DNA of 64,000 bases from the NCBI RefSeq assembly GCF_018403685.1, contig NZ_BOVK01000027.1:1-64000 (forward strand). Direction: 5' to 3'. Position numbers and translations under genes: made by a program. This document shows positions 25,026 to 33,504 of this stretch, piece by piece; position 1 is the stretch's first letter; every line of letters begins with the position of its first letter. The notes under the pieces are model-generated. The model did not search any database, had not been told where the DNA came from, and was given only the letters and a program-made list of their open reading frames with translations. This DNA comes from Xylanibacillus composti. GTDB taxonomy: Bacteria > Bacillota > Bacilli > Paenibacillales > K13.

Positions 25026-26514
25026 CCTCTGCTCCCTCCTCTTCCACCGCATACCGTTCTTTCCACGTGCGGGCGAGCCGTTCTGCACGCTCAATCAAGT
25101 GCGGCACCTTATAGTCAGCCAGATGTCGGCGCAAGTACGCTTTGATTTCCCGAATGGACAGAGACTTGTCTGCCGCAATCCGGGCAACGATGATCTCGCC
25201 GTGCAGCTGATCGGGCTTGCCATATACGCTGACTTCAGAAATTCCCGGCATATCCCGGCAAGCCTCCTCCACTTCCCGCGGGTTCACCTTCCGACCTGCA
25301 ACATTGATAAACTTGGGCAGCCTTCCCTGCAAATACACACGCCCCTGCGAGAGTACTGCCAGATCATCCGTCACATACGAGCCGTCCGTGATTGGATTTT
25401 CTTCGCCGCCAGCTGTCACGTACCCGGAGAATAGGCTGGGACTCTGTACGACGAGCCGTTGCTCCTCATGAATCCATGCCCGTACCCCCGGCAGCAGTTC
25501 GCCTGTGCAAGCCGCCTCGTAAGTGCGGGCCGGATGCTGCGCCGCAACGGCCCCGGTCTCCGTGCTTCCATATACCTGCAGCAGCCTGTGACCCCATTTT
25601 TTTTCATAAGCGCGAGGCAGCTCAAGGGGCAAGGGACCGCCAGCCGAGACGGCAAACCGCATCTGCCGTCTGTCCGCCTGAGCCGGCTGGTGAACGTCGC
25701 TCATTAATTGATAAAACTGGGGCACGCCAATCAAAATCGTCGCCCCGCAGTCGTGAACTAGCCGAATCGCCTTGCGCGGTGTCGGGCGGCGGCAGATGAC
25801 CAGCGTGCTGCGGGCGCACAAGGAGGCGAATAAACCGGCGGACAGCCCGTACAAATGGTTTAGCGGAGCTGTCAGCACCACAATGTCGGCCGCATGGTAG
25901 CCAAACCAATCGCTGTACACGCTGCCCTCTCGCAGCACTGTTCGCCATGCAAGCCGAGCCAGCTTCGGCTCGCCGGTCGTGCCGGACGTAAGCTGATACA
26001 GAATCGGCGAATGTCCGCTGTTGTTCATGCTGTTCAACCGGCATGATGCGTGCCCCCTCGGATTTGAGCCGTCTGTCCCTTGCTCTCTGTCCGGTATAGC
26101 CGTTCCGGTTCCAGCATAAGCCGTCTCATCCCGAAAGAAGCGGCTGTACGGAATCCGCTGTTCCTCCTCACGCTCGCCCTGCGCGCCAAGGCTTGTTTGC
26201 CTGTCCGGCACGACCCATCCCTGTACCTGGCCAACAAGACCGATTCGCTGTAATTCGGAAGGTGTCAGCAAATCATCCACAGGGAGAACCGCATGCCCAG
26301 ACTCGAGCAGCGCGAGCAGCAGCAATACGGACGGCAAGGTTTGATCCATGACGAGCCCATACACGCTTGGTCGGCCGCGTTGGAGCTCGGCTGTCAGCCG
26401 TCTGATCTGTTGTGCCAATTCCTCGTAAGTGATGCGGGCATTGCCCTCCGCGACCGCAAGTCGGTGTCCATCCAAATCGGCTGCCTCCTCCAGCATGGCA
26501 AGCAGCTGTCCCAT
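24994..26514 (-). CDS. stand-alone AMP-forming ligase with altered C-terminal motif
   Basis: About 506 residues of the ANL superfamily. Visible are YQLTSGTTGEPKLARL (ATP-binding), LLQVYGSTETGAVA, YVTDDLAVL in place of the usual TGD, and GRLPKFINVAGRKVNPREVEE. The C-terminal lysine motif is unusual (ARTWKERYAVEEE instead of TxSGKxxR), although a Lys is kept. A linker insertion near residues 145-190 is low in similarity to the family. The ATG at 26514 has GGGGAGG in front; longer in-frame starts lack one. It overlaps carrier D, its likely acceptor. The organic acid used is unknown; 4-hydroxybenzoate is one possibility given the chorismate lyase. Confidence 0.85.
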   Translation of the reverse strand: MGQLLAMLEEAADLDGHRLAVAEGNARITYEELAQQIRRLTAELQRGRPSVYGLVMDQTLPSVLLLLALLESGHAVLPVDDLLTPSELQRIGLVGQVQGWVVPDRQTSLGAQGEREEEQRIPYSRFFRDETAYAGTGTAIPDREQGTDGSNPRGHASCRLNSMNNSGHSPILYQLTSGTTGEPKLARLAWRTVLREGSVYSDWFGYHAADIVVLTAPLNHLYGLSAGLFASLCARSTLVICRRPTPRKAIRLVHDCGATILIGVPQFYQLMSDVHQPAQADRRQMRFAVSAGGPLPLELPRAYEKKWGHRLLQVYGSTETGAVAAQHPARTYEAACTGELLPGVRAWIHEEQRLVVQSPSLFSGYVTAGGEENPITDGSYVTDDLAVLSQGRVYLQGRLPKFINVAGRKVNPREVEEACRDMPGISEVSVYGKPDQLHGEIIVARIAADKSLSIREIKAYLRRHLADYKVPHLIERAERLARTWKERYAVEEEGAEDGSNCDRANY

Positions 26515-26548
26515 CCAATCCTCCCCTTCCGTTTGACCGTTGCCCCAC

Positions 26549-26583
26549 ATTATAGAACGGAAGAACCGTATGGGCTCGGCTTT
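26549..26583 (-). promoter_or_regulatory. cluster-type promoter B (AAAGCCGAG, 20 bases, TATAAT)
   Basis: On the minus strand AAAGCCGAG (26575-26583) lies 20 bases before TATAAT (26549-26554), about 28 bases of leader before the AMP ligase ATG. A related AAAGCGGAA (26605-26613) lies exactly 30 bases further upstream, possibly a second binding site on the same helix face. Confidence 0.65.
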
Positions 26584-26714
26584 CCTGGGGGCCGACGGTT
26601 GCACTTCCGCTTTCACATGCGATTTACGCGCTGTGCACGCTCTGTTCATGTACAATTCGGGAGGGCGCTTGTACCGTTATCCCTGACACATTCTTTTCCT
26701 GACAGGAGGACGAC

Positions 26715-27662
26715 ATGATCGGATGGATCGATTTCGCCTGCTATGTGCCGGAAGCGAGAAGCAGCATACGCTCCATGAAGACGGAGCTTGGCCTCACGGA
26801 AGAGCAGCTGCGCGTGCTGACAGACGATTATGGTCTGCGGCAAGTCGCCGTAGAGCCTAGGCTGCGCGCCGATCACATGATGGCTCAAGCAGGAAGGATG
26901 GTTGCACGGAGAAATCCGGAGCAGCTGCGCCACGTTGACTGGATTTTGCATACGCACACATTCAACCCGTTTACCCCTTTTCTCGTAGAGCCGCTGTCTG
27001 ATTTCCAGCGCGAATGGGGGTTGGAGGGCGCCAAGGTCAGAAGCGTGTCGCAGATGAATTGCGCTTCACTGGATTTGCTTTTTTATACCGCGAAGCTGCT
27101 GCTGGAGCATAAGCGTGCGAAGGCTGTCTTGCTATTGGCGGCGGACAAAATGTTTTTGCCCAACAGCCGCTACCTGCAGGACAGCACAGTATCCGGCGAT
27201 GCGGCAGCAGCGGTCCTGCTGTCTCGGGATGCGCACGAACACAGATTGGTCAGCTCGGCCATTCATTCCGACGCGACCCTTTACAACAGCGTCCTGGCAG
27301 AGCCGCGTGAATTCGAGTGGTTTCAGCGGTCGTTCTATGTCGGCTTGGTCAAGATTATGCGGCAGGCCTTGAAGCATGCTGGGCTCGCCATAGATCAACT
27401 CGCCTATATCTTCCCGGCGAATGTGAATCAAACTGCATGGATTCGCGTCGCGTCTGCGCTCGGCATACCACGGGAAACATTTTATTTCCCTACTCTCCCC
27501 GAGATTGGACATGCGCATAACGCTGACCCCCTGCTTAATTTGGAGGCAGCCCTGCAAAATCAAATTCTGCGCAAGGGAGATTACTACGCTACACTGACAG
27601 TCGGCATGGGCAGCACCTTCGGCTGTACAGTGTTTCAATATGGATCGGTCCGTAAGGAGTGA
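26715..27662 (+). CDS. beta-ketoacyl-ACP synthase III-like condensing enzyme
   Basis: A thiolase-fold protein of 315 residues with the nucleophile at Cys116 (VSQMNCASLDLLFY) and a typical SGDAAAAVLLS strand. The PHQAN motif of KAS III reads FPANVNQTAW (His lost), and GNTSAAS reads GHAHNADPLL, with His in the Asn position. The paralogue at 9185 shows the same change, so it is a shared feature of this pair. AGGAGG precedes the ATG. It begins a plus-strand operon with the thiolase-fold partner and chorismate lyase. A TACAAT box at 26651 could serve as -10, but the AAAGCNGAG element is not found on this strand. Confidence 0.78.
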   Translation: MIGWIDFACYVPEARSSIRSMKTELGLTEEQLRVLTDDYGLRQVAVEPRLRADHMMAQAGRMVARRNPEQLRHVDWILHTHTFNPFTPFLVEPLSDFQREWGLEGAKVRSVSQMNCASLDLLFYTAKLLLEHKRAKAVLLLAADKMFLPNSRYLQDSTVSGDAAAAVLLSRDAHEHRLVSSAIHSDATLYNSVLAEPREFEWFQRSFYVGLVKIMRQALKHAGLAIDQLAYIFPANVNQTAWIRVASALGIPRETFYFPTLPEIGHAHNADPLLNLEAALQNQILRKGDYYATLTVGMGSTFGCTVFQYGSVRKE

Positions 27663-27668
27663 GCAGCC

Positions 27669-28700
27669 TTGTTCTATTTGTCCCACCTAACAGCTTGTCC
27701 TGTTAAGGAGCATGGATTCGGCGAGCGGGATACGCTTGTGCGGCAGCCTGAACGCGCTCCATCGCCCCTTGTCCTTCCTTCTCCCGATACACGGACGCTG
27801 TTGCAAAATACGGTGCCTGCCCTGTACAAGGAATATGGAATCGAAACTGCTGATTCCGACGAAGCGGAAATTCCCCTTCCTTCCAGCGTACCTGTCGCCC
27901 CCGGACATTCCGCAGCCGGGCTTGCCCTCGAAGCGGTGGAACGTCTGGCTGGACTGGATGAAAGCATAAGACGCAGCGGCCAATACCTGATTTATGCGCA
28001 TGATACGCCTGAACCGAGCTTTTATCTCACCCCTGCCCTCTTGCTTAAGAAGCGTGCCGGATTGAGGCAGGTCCAACCGCTGGCCATCAGCGGTTGCGGG
28101 TCTGTCTCCTTCGCCTGTGCGGTTGAAATGTTAATGTGCATGAGCGCGGAAGGCGATCCGCCAGGTGCCCGTTCTATTGTTGTCGTAAGCGATCAGCTTG
28201 CTCCGCCGATGCCTCGCTTCTGGCAAGATCATTATCCGTACGGGGATGCGGCGGCCGCATGCATCTGCTCCCCGGAGCATGGAACATGGGAAATCCACGA
28301 TCTGATTATCGAGGAGTGGCCTTACCTTGCGTACCAGCCTTATGCCTGGAATGAGCAGGAGATCCGTCTCCATGAACAGCTGCTGCTTGAACGCAGCTGC
28401 ACAGCGCTGCAACGCTTCAAGGACAAGCATTCCCGGAGCTTCTCCGCCATTCGCTATGCCCTCGTGCAGCATATAAGCCAAGCCTTCCTCCACACACTGT
28501 CATCCCGGCTCGAAGGCATCTCCGTTTACAAGAGAAGCTATGCTCCGGCATGCAATTTGCTTGGCAGCGACTGCCTAATCAGCTTGCATGAATTAGAAAT
28601 GCGGGGGATGATCCTTCCCGGCGAGACCGTATTGCTAATCATGGCCGGGCCCCTCTCCCGCGTCAGCCTGATGCTGCTCCGCCGGACAGAAGTCGAGTAA
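27669..28700 (+). CDS. thiolase-fold (KAS III-like) partner with Cys present
   Basis: A protein of 343 residues, more divergent than its neighbour. The N-terminal 110 residues are variable. The nucleophile region is AISGCGSVSFACAVEML (Cys143), followed by YGDAAAACIC. Later LVQHISQAFL and PACNLLGSDCLISL could supply the classical His and Asn. So, unlike the gene 8404 product, it may be catalytically complete. The start is TTG at 27669 behind AAGGAG. It lies six bases after the KAS III-like gene, suggesting a heterodimer or two consecutive condensing steps. Confidence 0.65.
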   Translation: MFYLSHLTACPVKEHGFGERDTLVRQPERAPSPLVLPSPDTRTLLQNTVPALYKEYGIETADSDEAEIPLPSSVPVAPGHSAAGLALEAVERLAGLDESIRRSGQYLIYAHDTPEPSFYLTPALLLKKRAGLRQVQPLAISGCGSVSFACAVEMLMCMSAEGDPPGARSIVVVSDQLAPPMPRFWQDHYPYGDAAAACICSPEHGTWEIHDLIIEEWPYLAYQPYAWNEQEIRLHEQLLLERSCTALQRFKDKHSRSFSAIRYALVQHISQAFLHTLSSRLEGISVYKRSYAPACNLLGSDCLISLHELEMRGMILPGETVLLIMAGPLSRVSLMLLRRTEVE

Positions 28701-28722
28701 ATCCAAATAGGAGGTCTTTATT

Positions 28723-29229
28723 ATGGAGACGCAATGGCCCAATGCAACGGCATCCCGCATGCTGCTCATGAGCGACGGCTCCACAACCCGTTTGCTGGAA
28801 AGCATGCTGGATGAGAAGCTTGAGGTTGCCGTTGAACAACAGCATATCGTTCCAGCTTCCTCGATTGCGCCCTCCATCCGAGAGCATCTTGCGGCGGATG
28901 CAACCAGCCGCTTGCTGGAACGCCGATCCATGCTCTTGCTGCCGTCCGGGCAATGGATCTCGCGCAATTATGTCGTGTGCAAGCCGAGCCTTCCTCAACC
29001 GATATGGGAGGCGCTGCAGTCCGGCAGCCTCCCAATCGGGAAGATTTGGGATGCCCACCCTGTCATGGGCAAGCGGCAGCTGCTCGGTTGCGGATCAACG
29101 AACGATCCCGCCGACGATGAGCATAGGCTGCTCGCGTACAAGCATTATGTCCTGTGGAACGAAACGGAGCCGCTGATGTATGTCCGCGAGCATTTCCATC
29201 CTGCCTATGTGGCCCCCCCTTCAAGCTGA
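28723..29229 (+). CDS. chorismate lyase (UbiC/DUF98-like)
   Basis: A protein of 168 residues. The opening MLLMSDGSTTRLLESMLDEK with the arginine after TT, the middle ERRSMLLLPSGQWISRNYVV, and the ending ETEPLMYVREHFHPAYV follow the UbiC/UTRA-like chorismate--pyruvate lyase family. These enzymes turn chorismate into pyruvate and 4-hydroxybenzoate. In this cluster the product could be a starter unit activated by one of the two AMP ligases. It follows the two KAS III-like genes; GGAGG lies upstream of the ATG. The family is fairly clear. The exact product is inferred, since some relatives act on other substrates. Confidence 0.72.
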   Translation: METQWPNATASRMLLMSDGSTTRLLESMLDEKLEVAVEQQHIVPASSIAPSIREHLAADATSRLLERRSMLLLPSGQWISRNYVVCKPSLPQPIWEALQSGSLPIGKIWDAHPVMGKRQLLGCGSTNDPADDEHRLLAYKHYVLWNETEPLMYVREHFHPAYVAPPSS

Positions 29230-29396
29230 AGAAGTACCGCATGCTTCCCTCGCCAAACAAAGATTTCACGCTATTCTGGCAATTGTTCATCCGCTTTTGT
29301 ATAGTAGTCATCAGATACAGCGCAAAAAAACTTTTATATTTTTTGCGACCGGATTTCGGCTTTTGCTGCGTCTTACATAGTGAAGGAGGGATGAGG

Positions 29397-30422
29397 ATGG
29401 GAGCCGGCGATGAGCGCGAACTCGTGGCCAGGGCTGCTCGCGGTGATACAGAAGCTTACTCCGCCTTGCTGAACCAGTATTCTAACGCGGTATATGCTGC
29501 CGCCTCGAACATTGTGCGCGACCATCATTTGGCTCAAGACTTGGCCCAGGAAGCGTTCGTGAAGGCATGGTTCAAGTTGGGAAGCCTGCAGGATCAGGAG
29601 AAATTCGGAAGCTGGCTGCTGATCATCGTCAGGCGCATTTGTCTGGATTGGCTCAGAAGAGCGAAGCTAGTGGAGACGACCGAACTGCCCGCCGATCTGA
29701 CCGACGGCGAGAATGCCGAGACGATCATGCATCGCCGCGATGCCCGGCATCGCGTCCGGCAGGCGATCAATCTGCTCGAGGAGTCCAATCGCTCTGTGGC
29801 GATTCTGTATTTCATGAATGGTTACAGCGCCAGGGAAATTGGCGGACATCTGAACTTGTCCGTGAGTGCCGTAGAAAGCAGGATCAAACGAACGAAAAAA
29901 AAATTGAAGGAGGAATTGATGGACATGGCAGAACAAAAAGCAGGGAACGAAAAGGTGGAGCAAACCAACCAGGTGATTCACGACGAGGTCATGTGGCGCA
30001 TAACGCCGCGCATTGCAACAGTGGAAATTCCGGTCTCTAATTTGAAGCGGTCGATTGAATGGTACACGAACACGTTCGGGCTGTCTGTATGGGTTGAATT
30101 GAACAATGCCGCGCTGCTGCACGTGCAGGGCAAAAACGCAACGAGCGCACCCGGGATTTATCTCGTTGAGACCGAATCCCCTGAACGACTCACCTTCAAG
30201 AACAGCCACACCGGTGTCGAACATAGTGTCATCGACTTCTATGTGCCGGATCTGGAGCGATTCCATGTATTCTGCAGCGATCAGAAGCTTACGGTGTCGA
30301 AAATCAATTACATTGAAGGCATGGGCAAGCAAGGAGGCTTCGGCATCAAGGACCCGGACGGCAACTCCATCGGCATTACCAACGCTACCCTGTTCGGCGC
30401 CAAGCCGGAAGATTATTTGTAA
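29397..30422 (+). CDS. ECF sigma factor fused to a C-terminal VOC (glyoxalase-like) domain
   Basis: A protein of 341 residues. Residues 1-165 are an ECF sigma factor: region 2 (LAQDLAQEAFVKAWFKLG, WLLIIVRRICLDWLRR) and region 4 (NGYSAREIGGHLNLSVSAVESRIKRTKKKLKEEL). Residues 195-335 are a VOC domain: RIATVEIPVSNLKRSIEWYTNTFGLSVW, then KDPDGNSIGITNA. The reading frame is uninterrupted between them. The ATG at 29397 has GGAGG seven bases upstream; the frame is open further back but without a start signal. No anti-sigma factor gene follows. A ligand-sensing sigma factor is a reasonable inference. The preceding 167 bases hold no gene. Confidence 0.85.
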   Translation: MGAGDERELVARAARGDTEAYSALLNQYSNAVYAAASNIVRDHHLAQDLAQEAFVKAWFKLGSLQDQEKFGSWLLIIVRRICLDWLRRAKLVETTELPADLTDGENAETIMHRRDARHRVRQAINLLEESNRSVAILYFMNGYSAREIGGHLNLSVSAVESRIKRTKKKLKEELMDMAEQKAGNEKVEQTNQVIHDEVMWRITPRIATVEIPVSNLKRSIEWYTNTFGLSVWVELNNAALLHVQGKNATSAPGIYLVETESPERLTFKNSHTGVEHSVIDFYVPDLERFHVFCSDQKLTVSKINYIEGMGKQGGFGIKDPDGNSIGITNATLFGAKPEDYL

Positions 30423-30498
30423 ATCGCCCCCGGCCGCTTGTTGGAACATATGAGGCGCTGTCCTCCAAGCAGCCTGCGACGCGGAGGCGGCGGCGTTC

Positions 30499-30540
30499 AA
30501 TTAGGCCAGCCAGAATATTGTGACTGGCCTAATTGTGTTT
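30499..30540. terminator. bidirectional terminator hairpin
   Basis: A perfect 11-base inverted repeat, AATTAGGCCAG (30499-30509) and CTGGCCTAATT (30524-30534), lies between the convergent sigma-VOC gene and the epimerase-like gene. The T-rich tail is short (GTGTTT). Confidence 0.7.
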
Positions 30541-30543
30541 GCG

Positions 30544-31554
30544 TCAGCTTTGTTTCTTGAGCGCCTGCCACTCTGCCAGCAGCCTGCTTTCTTTCCTGGC
30601 AGCCAAGCCTGCGCTGCGGATTTGATCCGCGGGACGTGTGGCATCCCACGCCAGCACATCGCGGATCGTGTCGGCAAGCGGCCGGAAGCGCAGCCCGTGG
30701 GCCAGTGCCTTCCGGTTGCTCTGCGCCAAATAGTAAATCATATTGGCGGTTTCCCCTTGACACGGATTCCAGAGAGGCATTTCGTCCCAAGGAATGACCT
30801 TCTTGTCCATCAGGAAATCGGAATCCACCCATTCGAACTCCGCATCGCTCCCGGAGACAGCCTTGCATTCAGCCAGCAGCCGCCCGAAGGTCAGCGGATA
30901 GTCCGGGCCGACGACATTGAATGGACCGCTCTGCCTCGCCTCTACCATCGCAATCGACCATTCGGCCAGATCCCGAACGTCAATAATTTGAACGGGATCT
31001 TGCGGCTGACCAGGCGCCAGCACCTTTCCGCCGCGTTGTACCCGGGCAGCCCAGTATGTGAACCGATCCATCGGATCGCGGGGACCTGCAATCAGACCGG
31101 AGCGCAGATGAAGCGCCCTGCCCGGCATAAGCGCATCAAGATGCCGCTCGGACAGCACCTTCAACTCACCGTAGTAATTCCATACGTCCTCACTGTCCGG
31201 ATCATCCATTTCCCGCAGCGGGCCATTCTCATCCATGCCGGGAATCATGAATTCCTTATATACAGAAATGCTGGAAATAAAGGTGTAGTGCTCCACAGCA
31301 TCCGCCAGCAATTCGGCCAGCCGCTTCACTGTCTTGGGAATATAGCCCGACGTGTCAATGACCGCGTCCCAGCTTCTTCCCTTCAACGCAGTCAAATCGC
31401 TGTTCCGGTCGCCAACCAGCTTCTCTGCCTCCGGGAAGGCATCCGGATTCGATTGTCCCCGATTGAACAAGGTTACTTCATGTCCTGCCCGCAAAGCCGC
31501 TTCCACTATATGATGCCCGACAAATATCGTTCCGCCAATGACCAGTATTCTCAC
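30544..31554 (-). CDS. extended SDR, NAD(P)-dependent epimerase/reductase-like
   Basis: About 336 residues with the Rossmann motif ILVIGGTIFVGHHIVE and a likely active-site YxxxK in NYYGELKVLSE, preceded by SSISVYKE. It could be a sugar-nucleotide epimerase/dehydratase or a keto-reductase; the GGTxFxG variant is common in reductase-type atypical SDRs. The start is a GTG at 31554 with GGAGGAG six bases before it, leaving 13 bases after the VOC gene. It ends the operon of carrier E, the GT1 and the sugar-activation genes, which favours a sugar or tailoring role. Confidence 0.78.
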   Translation of the reverse strand: MRILVIGGTIFVGHHIVEAALRAGHEVTLFNRGQSNPDAFPEAEKLVGDRNSDLTALKGRSWDAVIDTSGYIPKTVKRLAELLADAVEHYTFISSISVYKEFMIPGMDENGPLREMDDPDSEDVWNYYGELKVLSERHLDALMPGRALHLRSGLIAGPRDPMDRFTYWAARVQRGGKVLAPGQPQDPVQIIDVRDLAEWSIAMVEARQSGPFNVVGPDYPLTFGRLLAECKAVSGSDAEFEWVDSDFLMDKKVIPWDEMPLWNPCQGETANMIYYLAQSNRKALAHGLRFRPLADTIRDVLAWDATRPADQIRSAGLAARKESRLLAEWQALKKQS

Positions 31555-31567
31555 CCTAGTCTCCTCC

Positions 31568-31936
31568 TTACATGGGCCAGCTGACAATGCCGATCCGGTG
31601 GTCATCCGGATCGAACACTTCGAACACCAGCATGCTGCCGGTATGGAGCATTTCGGATACCTTCACGCCCCGCGCCTGCAATTGCTGATGCGCTTCACTG
31701 CCGTCCGGCGTATACAAATTGAACGGCATATGATCAGCAGGCTGCACGGTATGCTGTTCATAGAGCGTAACCCACGGGCAAGTATTCTTGTCCGATCCAT
31801 CCAGCCGCAGCGAATAGTACTTCCACTTCTTATCCTGGATTTCCAGCGTGAAACCAAGAATGTCCTCGTACCACCGAGCTGATTTCTCTACATTCGATAC
31901 TGGAAGAAACACAGAATCAATACGTTGAAAAGCCAT
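31568..31936 (-). CDS. VOC (glyoxalase/dioxygenase-like) protein
   Basis: A single VOC-fold protein of 122 residues, starting with MAFQRIDSVFLPVSNVEKSARWYEDILGFTLE and ending with VFEVFDPDDHRIGIVSWP. The metal-ligand positions of the fold are only partly visible (Glu in VFEVFDP; no clear first His). VOC proteins can be isomerases, dioxygenases, or binding proteins for resistance. It lies five bases downstream of carrier E. Related VOC genes are at 40353 and 42935, and as a fused domain at 29397. Confidence 0.78.
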   Translation of the reverse strand: MAFQRIDSVFLPVSNVEKSARWYEDILGFTLEIQDKKWKYYSLRLDGSDKNTCPWVTLYEQHTVQPADHMPFNLYTPDGSEAHQQLQARGVKVSEMLHTGSMLVFEVFDPDDHRIGIVSWPM

Positions 31937-31941
31937 CTTTC

Positions 31942-32211
31942 CTATCCCTCCCTCTCTATTTGGGCAGACTGCAGTTCCCGAATATATTCCGCCAAACTCC
32001 CCACCGTTGCCAGATGCTCCGGCTGCAGCGCTTCCATGTCAAATTCCACGCTGCATGCCAGCTCCAAGTCGAGCAGCAGGGTGACAACTGTAGAGGAGTC
32101 GATCCCCAGATTCTCGTACAATTCATCTTGATCGCTGATCTGATCCGCGTGCATCGCCAGCAATTGCGCCAAGGTCTGCTTCACCATGCTGTTCACATCG
32201 CCCGCACCCAT
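31942..32211 (-). CDS. acyl/peptidyl carrier protein E
   Basis: A carrier protein of 89 residues with the attachment serine in LGIDSSTVVTLLLDLE and a typical helix 1, VNSMVKQTLAQLLAMHADQ. GGGGAGGGAAGG stands before the ATG. It follows the second GT1 gene after 101 bases and precedes the VOC gene. This is the only carrier encoded among sugar genes, so it may carry the acid that is attached to, or bears, the sugar. No loading enzyme is adjacent. Confidence 0.9.
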   Translation of the reverse strand: MGAGDVNSMVKQTLAQLLAMHADQISDQDELYENLGIDSSTVVTLLLDLELACSVEFDMEALQPEHLATVGSLAEYIRELQSAQIEREG

Positions 32212-32312
32212 CGTTCCTTCCCTCCCCTGAATCTTTTATATCCATGCTACACGCTGCTTGTCTGTACGCCTTGGTTTTTCATGACTATCATTCGGCATTC
32301 GTTGCTCCACTT

Positions 32313-33503
32313 CTAGCGCTGATGGGCTGTCTGGAGCCTGACTGCATGCTCGTATACCAGTCGCGCTCCCCCGTAATGGCGCTTCTTGACCTTGTCCCGC
32401 AATTGCCGTACCCGCTCCCGGTACTCTTCATGCAGCATATACATGGACAAGCCGTACAGATGTGCGGATGTGAATGTGAGCGGCATCATATATTCACCCG
32501 CGCCAATCCGATGCATCTGTCTGGCGTTGAATTCCCTCTCCCGCTGCGTGGGGATCATCAGGGAGGGCACGCCCTGACAAATCGCGGACAGGCAGCTGCC
32601 GTGCCCGCCATGATGAATGAACAGATCGAAGCGATGCAGCATATCCTCATTGAAAGTCGGCACAATGCGCACGTTGCGGGGACAGCTTCGCAGCAGCGAC
32701 GCCGGAAGCGCCTCGGAGGTAGCAACGACAACTGTTACCTTTTTTCTCGCAAATGCGGAAAATACGGCCCTCAGCAAATGCAGGCCTGTCTCTCCCGAAG
32801 CATCCCGCATTCTTCCCGGATAGACGAGGATACCCGTTTGGCCATCGGGCAGCTCGAGGCGGTGAGTCTCATGCATATTCATACTGATCGGTCCGGCATG
32901 AATAACGCGATTGTCCCCTATCGGGTCCAGCTCGGGTATGCTTGGCGCGATATCCAGATCGCCCGAGTGCAGCTCCTCCATCCTGGAAATTTCGGGAAGC
33001 CGATACGAACGAAGAATCTCATTGATCACAGGAGTGACTCTTGGAAGATTGCGGGGCGGGTGGCCCCAAAACAATGGCTTGCCCCTTGCATGCAAACACG
33101 ATTGCGTGATGGCTATAGACGGAATGCCCAATACCTTGGCAGCAATTATCGTATGCGGACTCATGTCGGAGACGATCAAGTCAGCCTTCGCTTGTTCCAC
33201 CATGCGAATGCGATTGCGTACCCAAGCAGCTGTGAATTGCTTGTCCAACAAGCCCATCTGGGCATAGTAATGGTCCAGATGATAAAACATCGGCTGCGGC
33301 GGTATCCGGTAGCGGGCCCCAGGCCGAATTGGATCATCGTCCATGTGTACCGGAAGCCCGAGCCGCTGCAGCAAGGAAATGCCGTATTCGCCGTAAATGC
33401 TAAAGCTGACCTCTATCCCGGCACGTTCAAATTCCTTTGCCGTCGGCACATTGCGAAGGATCGGCCCCAGGCCGCCGCTCAGGCCGAAAAATACGTGGCG
33501 CAT
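32313..33503 (-). CDS. GT1/MGT-type glycosyltransferase, second copy
   Basis: A GT-B fold protein of 396 residues. The N-terminus has FFGLSGGLGPILRNVPTAKEFERAGIEV, and the donor site FIHHGGHGSCLSAICQGVPSLMIPTQ is typical for the UGT/MGT family. It differs clearly from the first GT1 at 10450. Because the nucleotidyltransferase, HAD phosphatase and kinase genes are immediately upstream in the same operon, the sugar or polyol donor is probably made by them. GGAAGGAGG precedes the ATG at 33503. Confidence 0.87.
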   Translation of the reverse strand: MRHVFFGLSGGLGPILRNVPTAKEFERAGIEVSFSIYGEYGISLLQRLGLPVHMDDDPIRPGARYRIPPQPMFYHLDHYYAQMGLLDKQFTAAWVRNRIRMVEQAKADLIVSDMSPHTIIAAKVLGIPSIAITQSCLHARGKPLFWGHPPRNLPRVTPVINEILRSYRLPEISRMEELHSGDLDIAPSIPELDPIGDNRVIHAGPISMNMHETHRLELPDGQTGILVYPGRMRDASGETGLHLLRAVFSAFARKKVTVVVATSEALPASLLRSCPRNVRIVPTFNEDMLHRFDLFIHHGGHGSCLSAICQGVPSLMIPTQREREFNARQMHRIGAGEYMMPLTFTSAHLYGLSMYMLHEEYRERVRQLRDKVKKRHYGGARLVYEHAVRLQTAHQR

Positions 33504-33504
33504 T

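Noticed and set aside
29154-29396. N-terminal extension of the sigma-VOC protein
   Set aside because: The frame is open upstream but runs through the end of the chorismate lyase gene and untranslated DNA; GGAGG before ATG 29397 decides the start.
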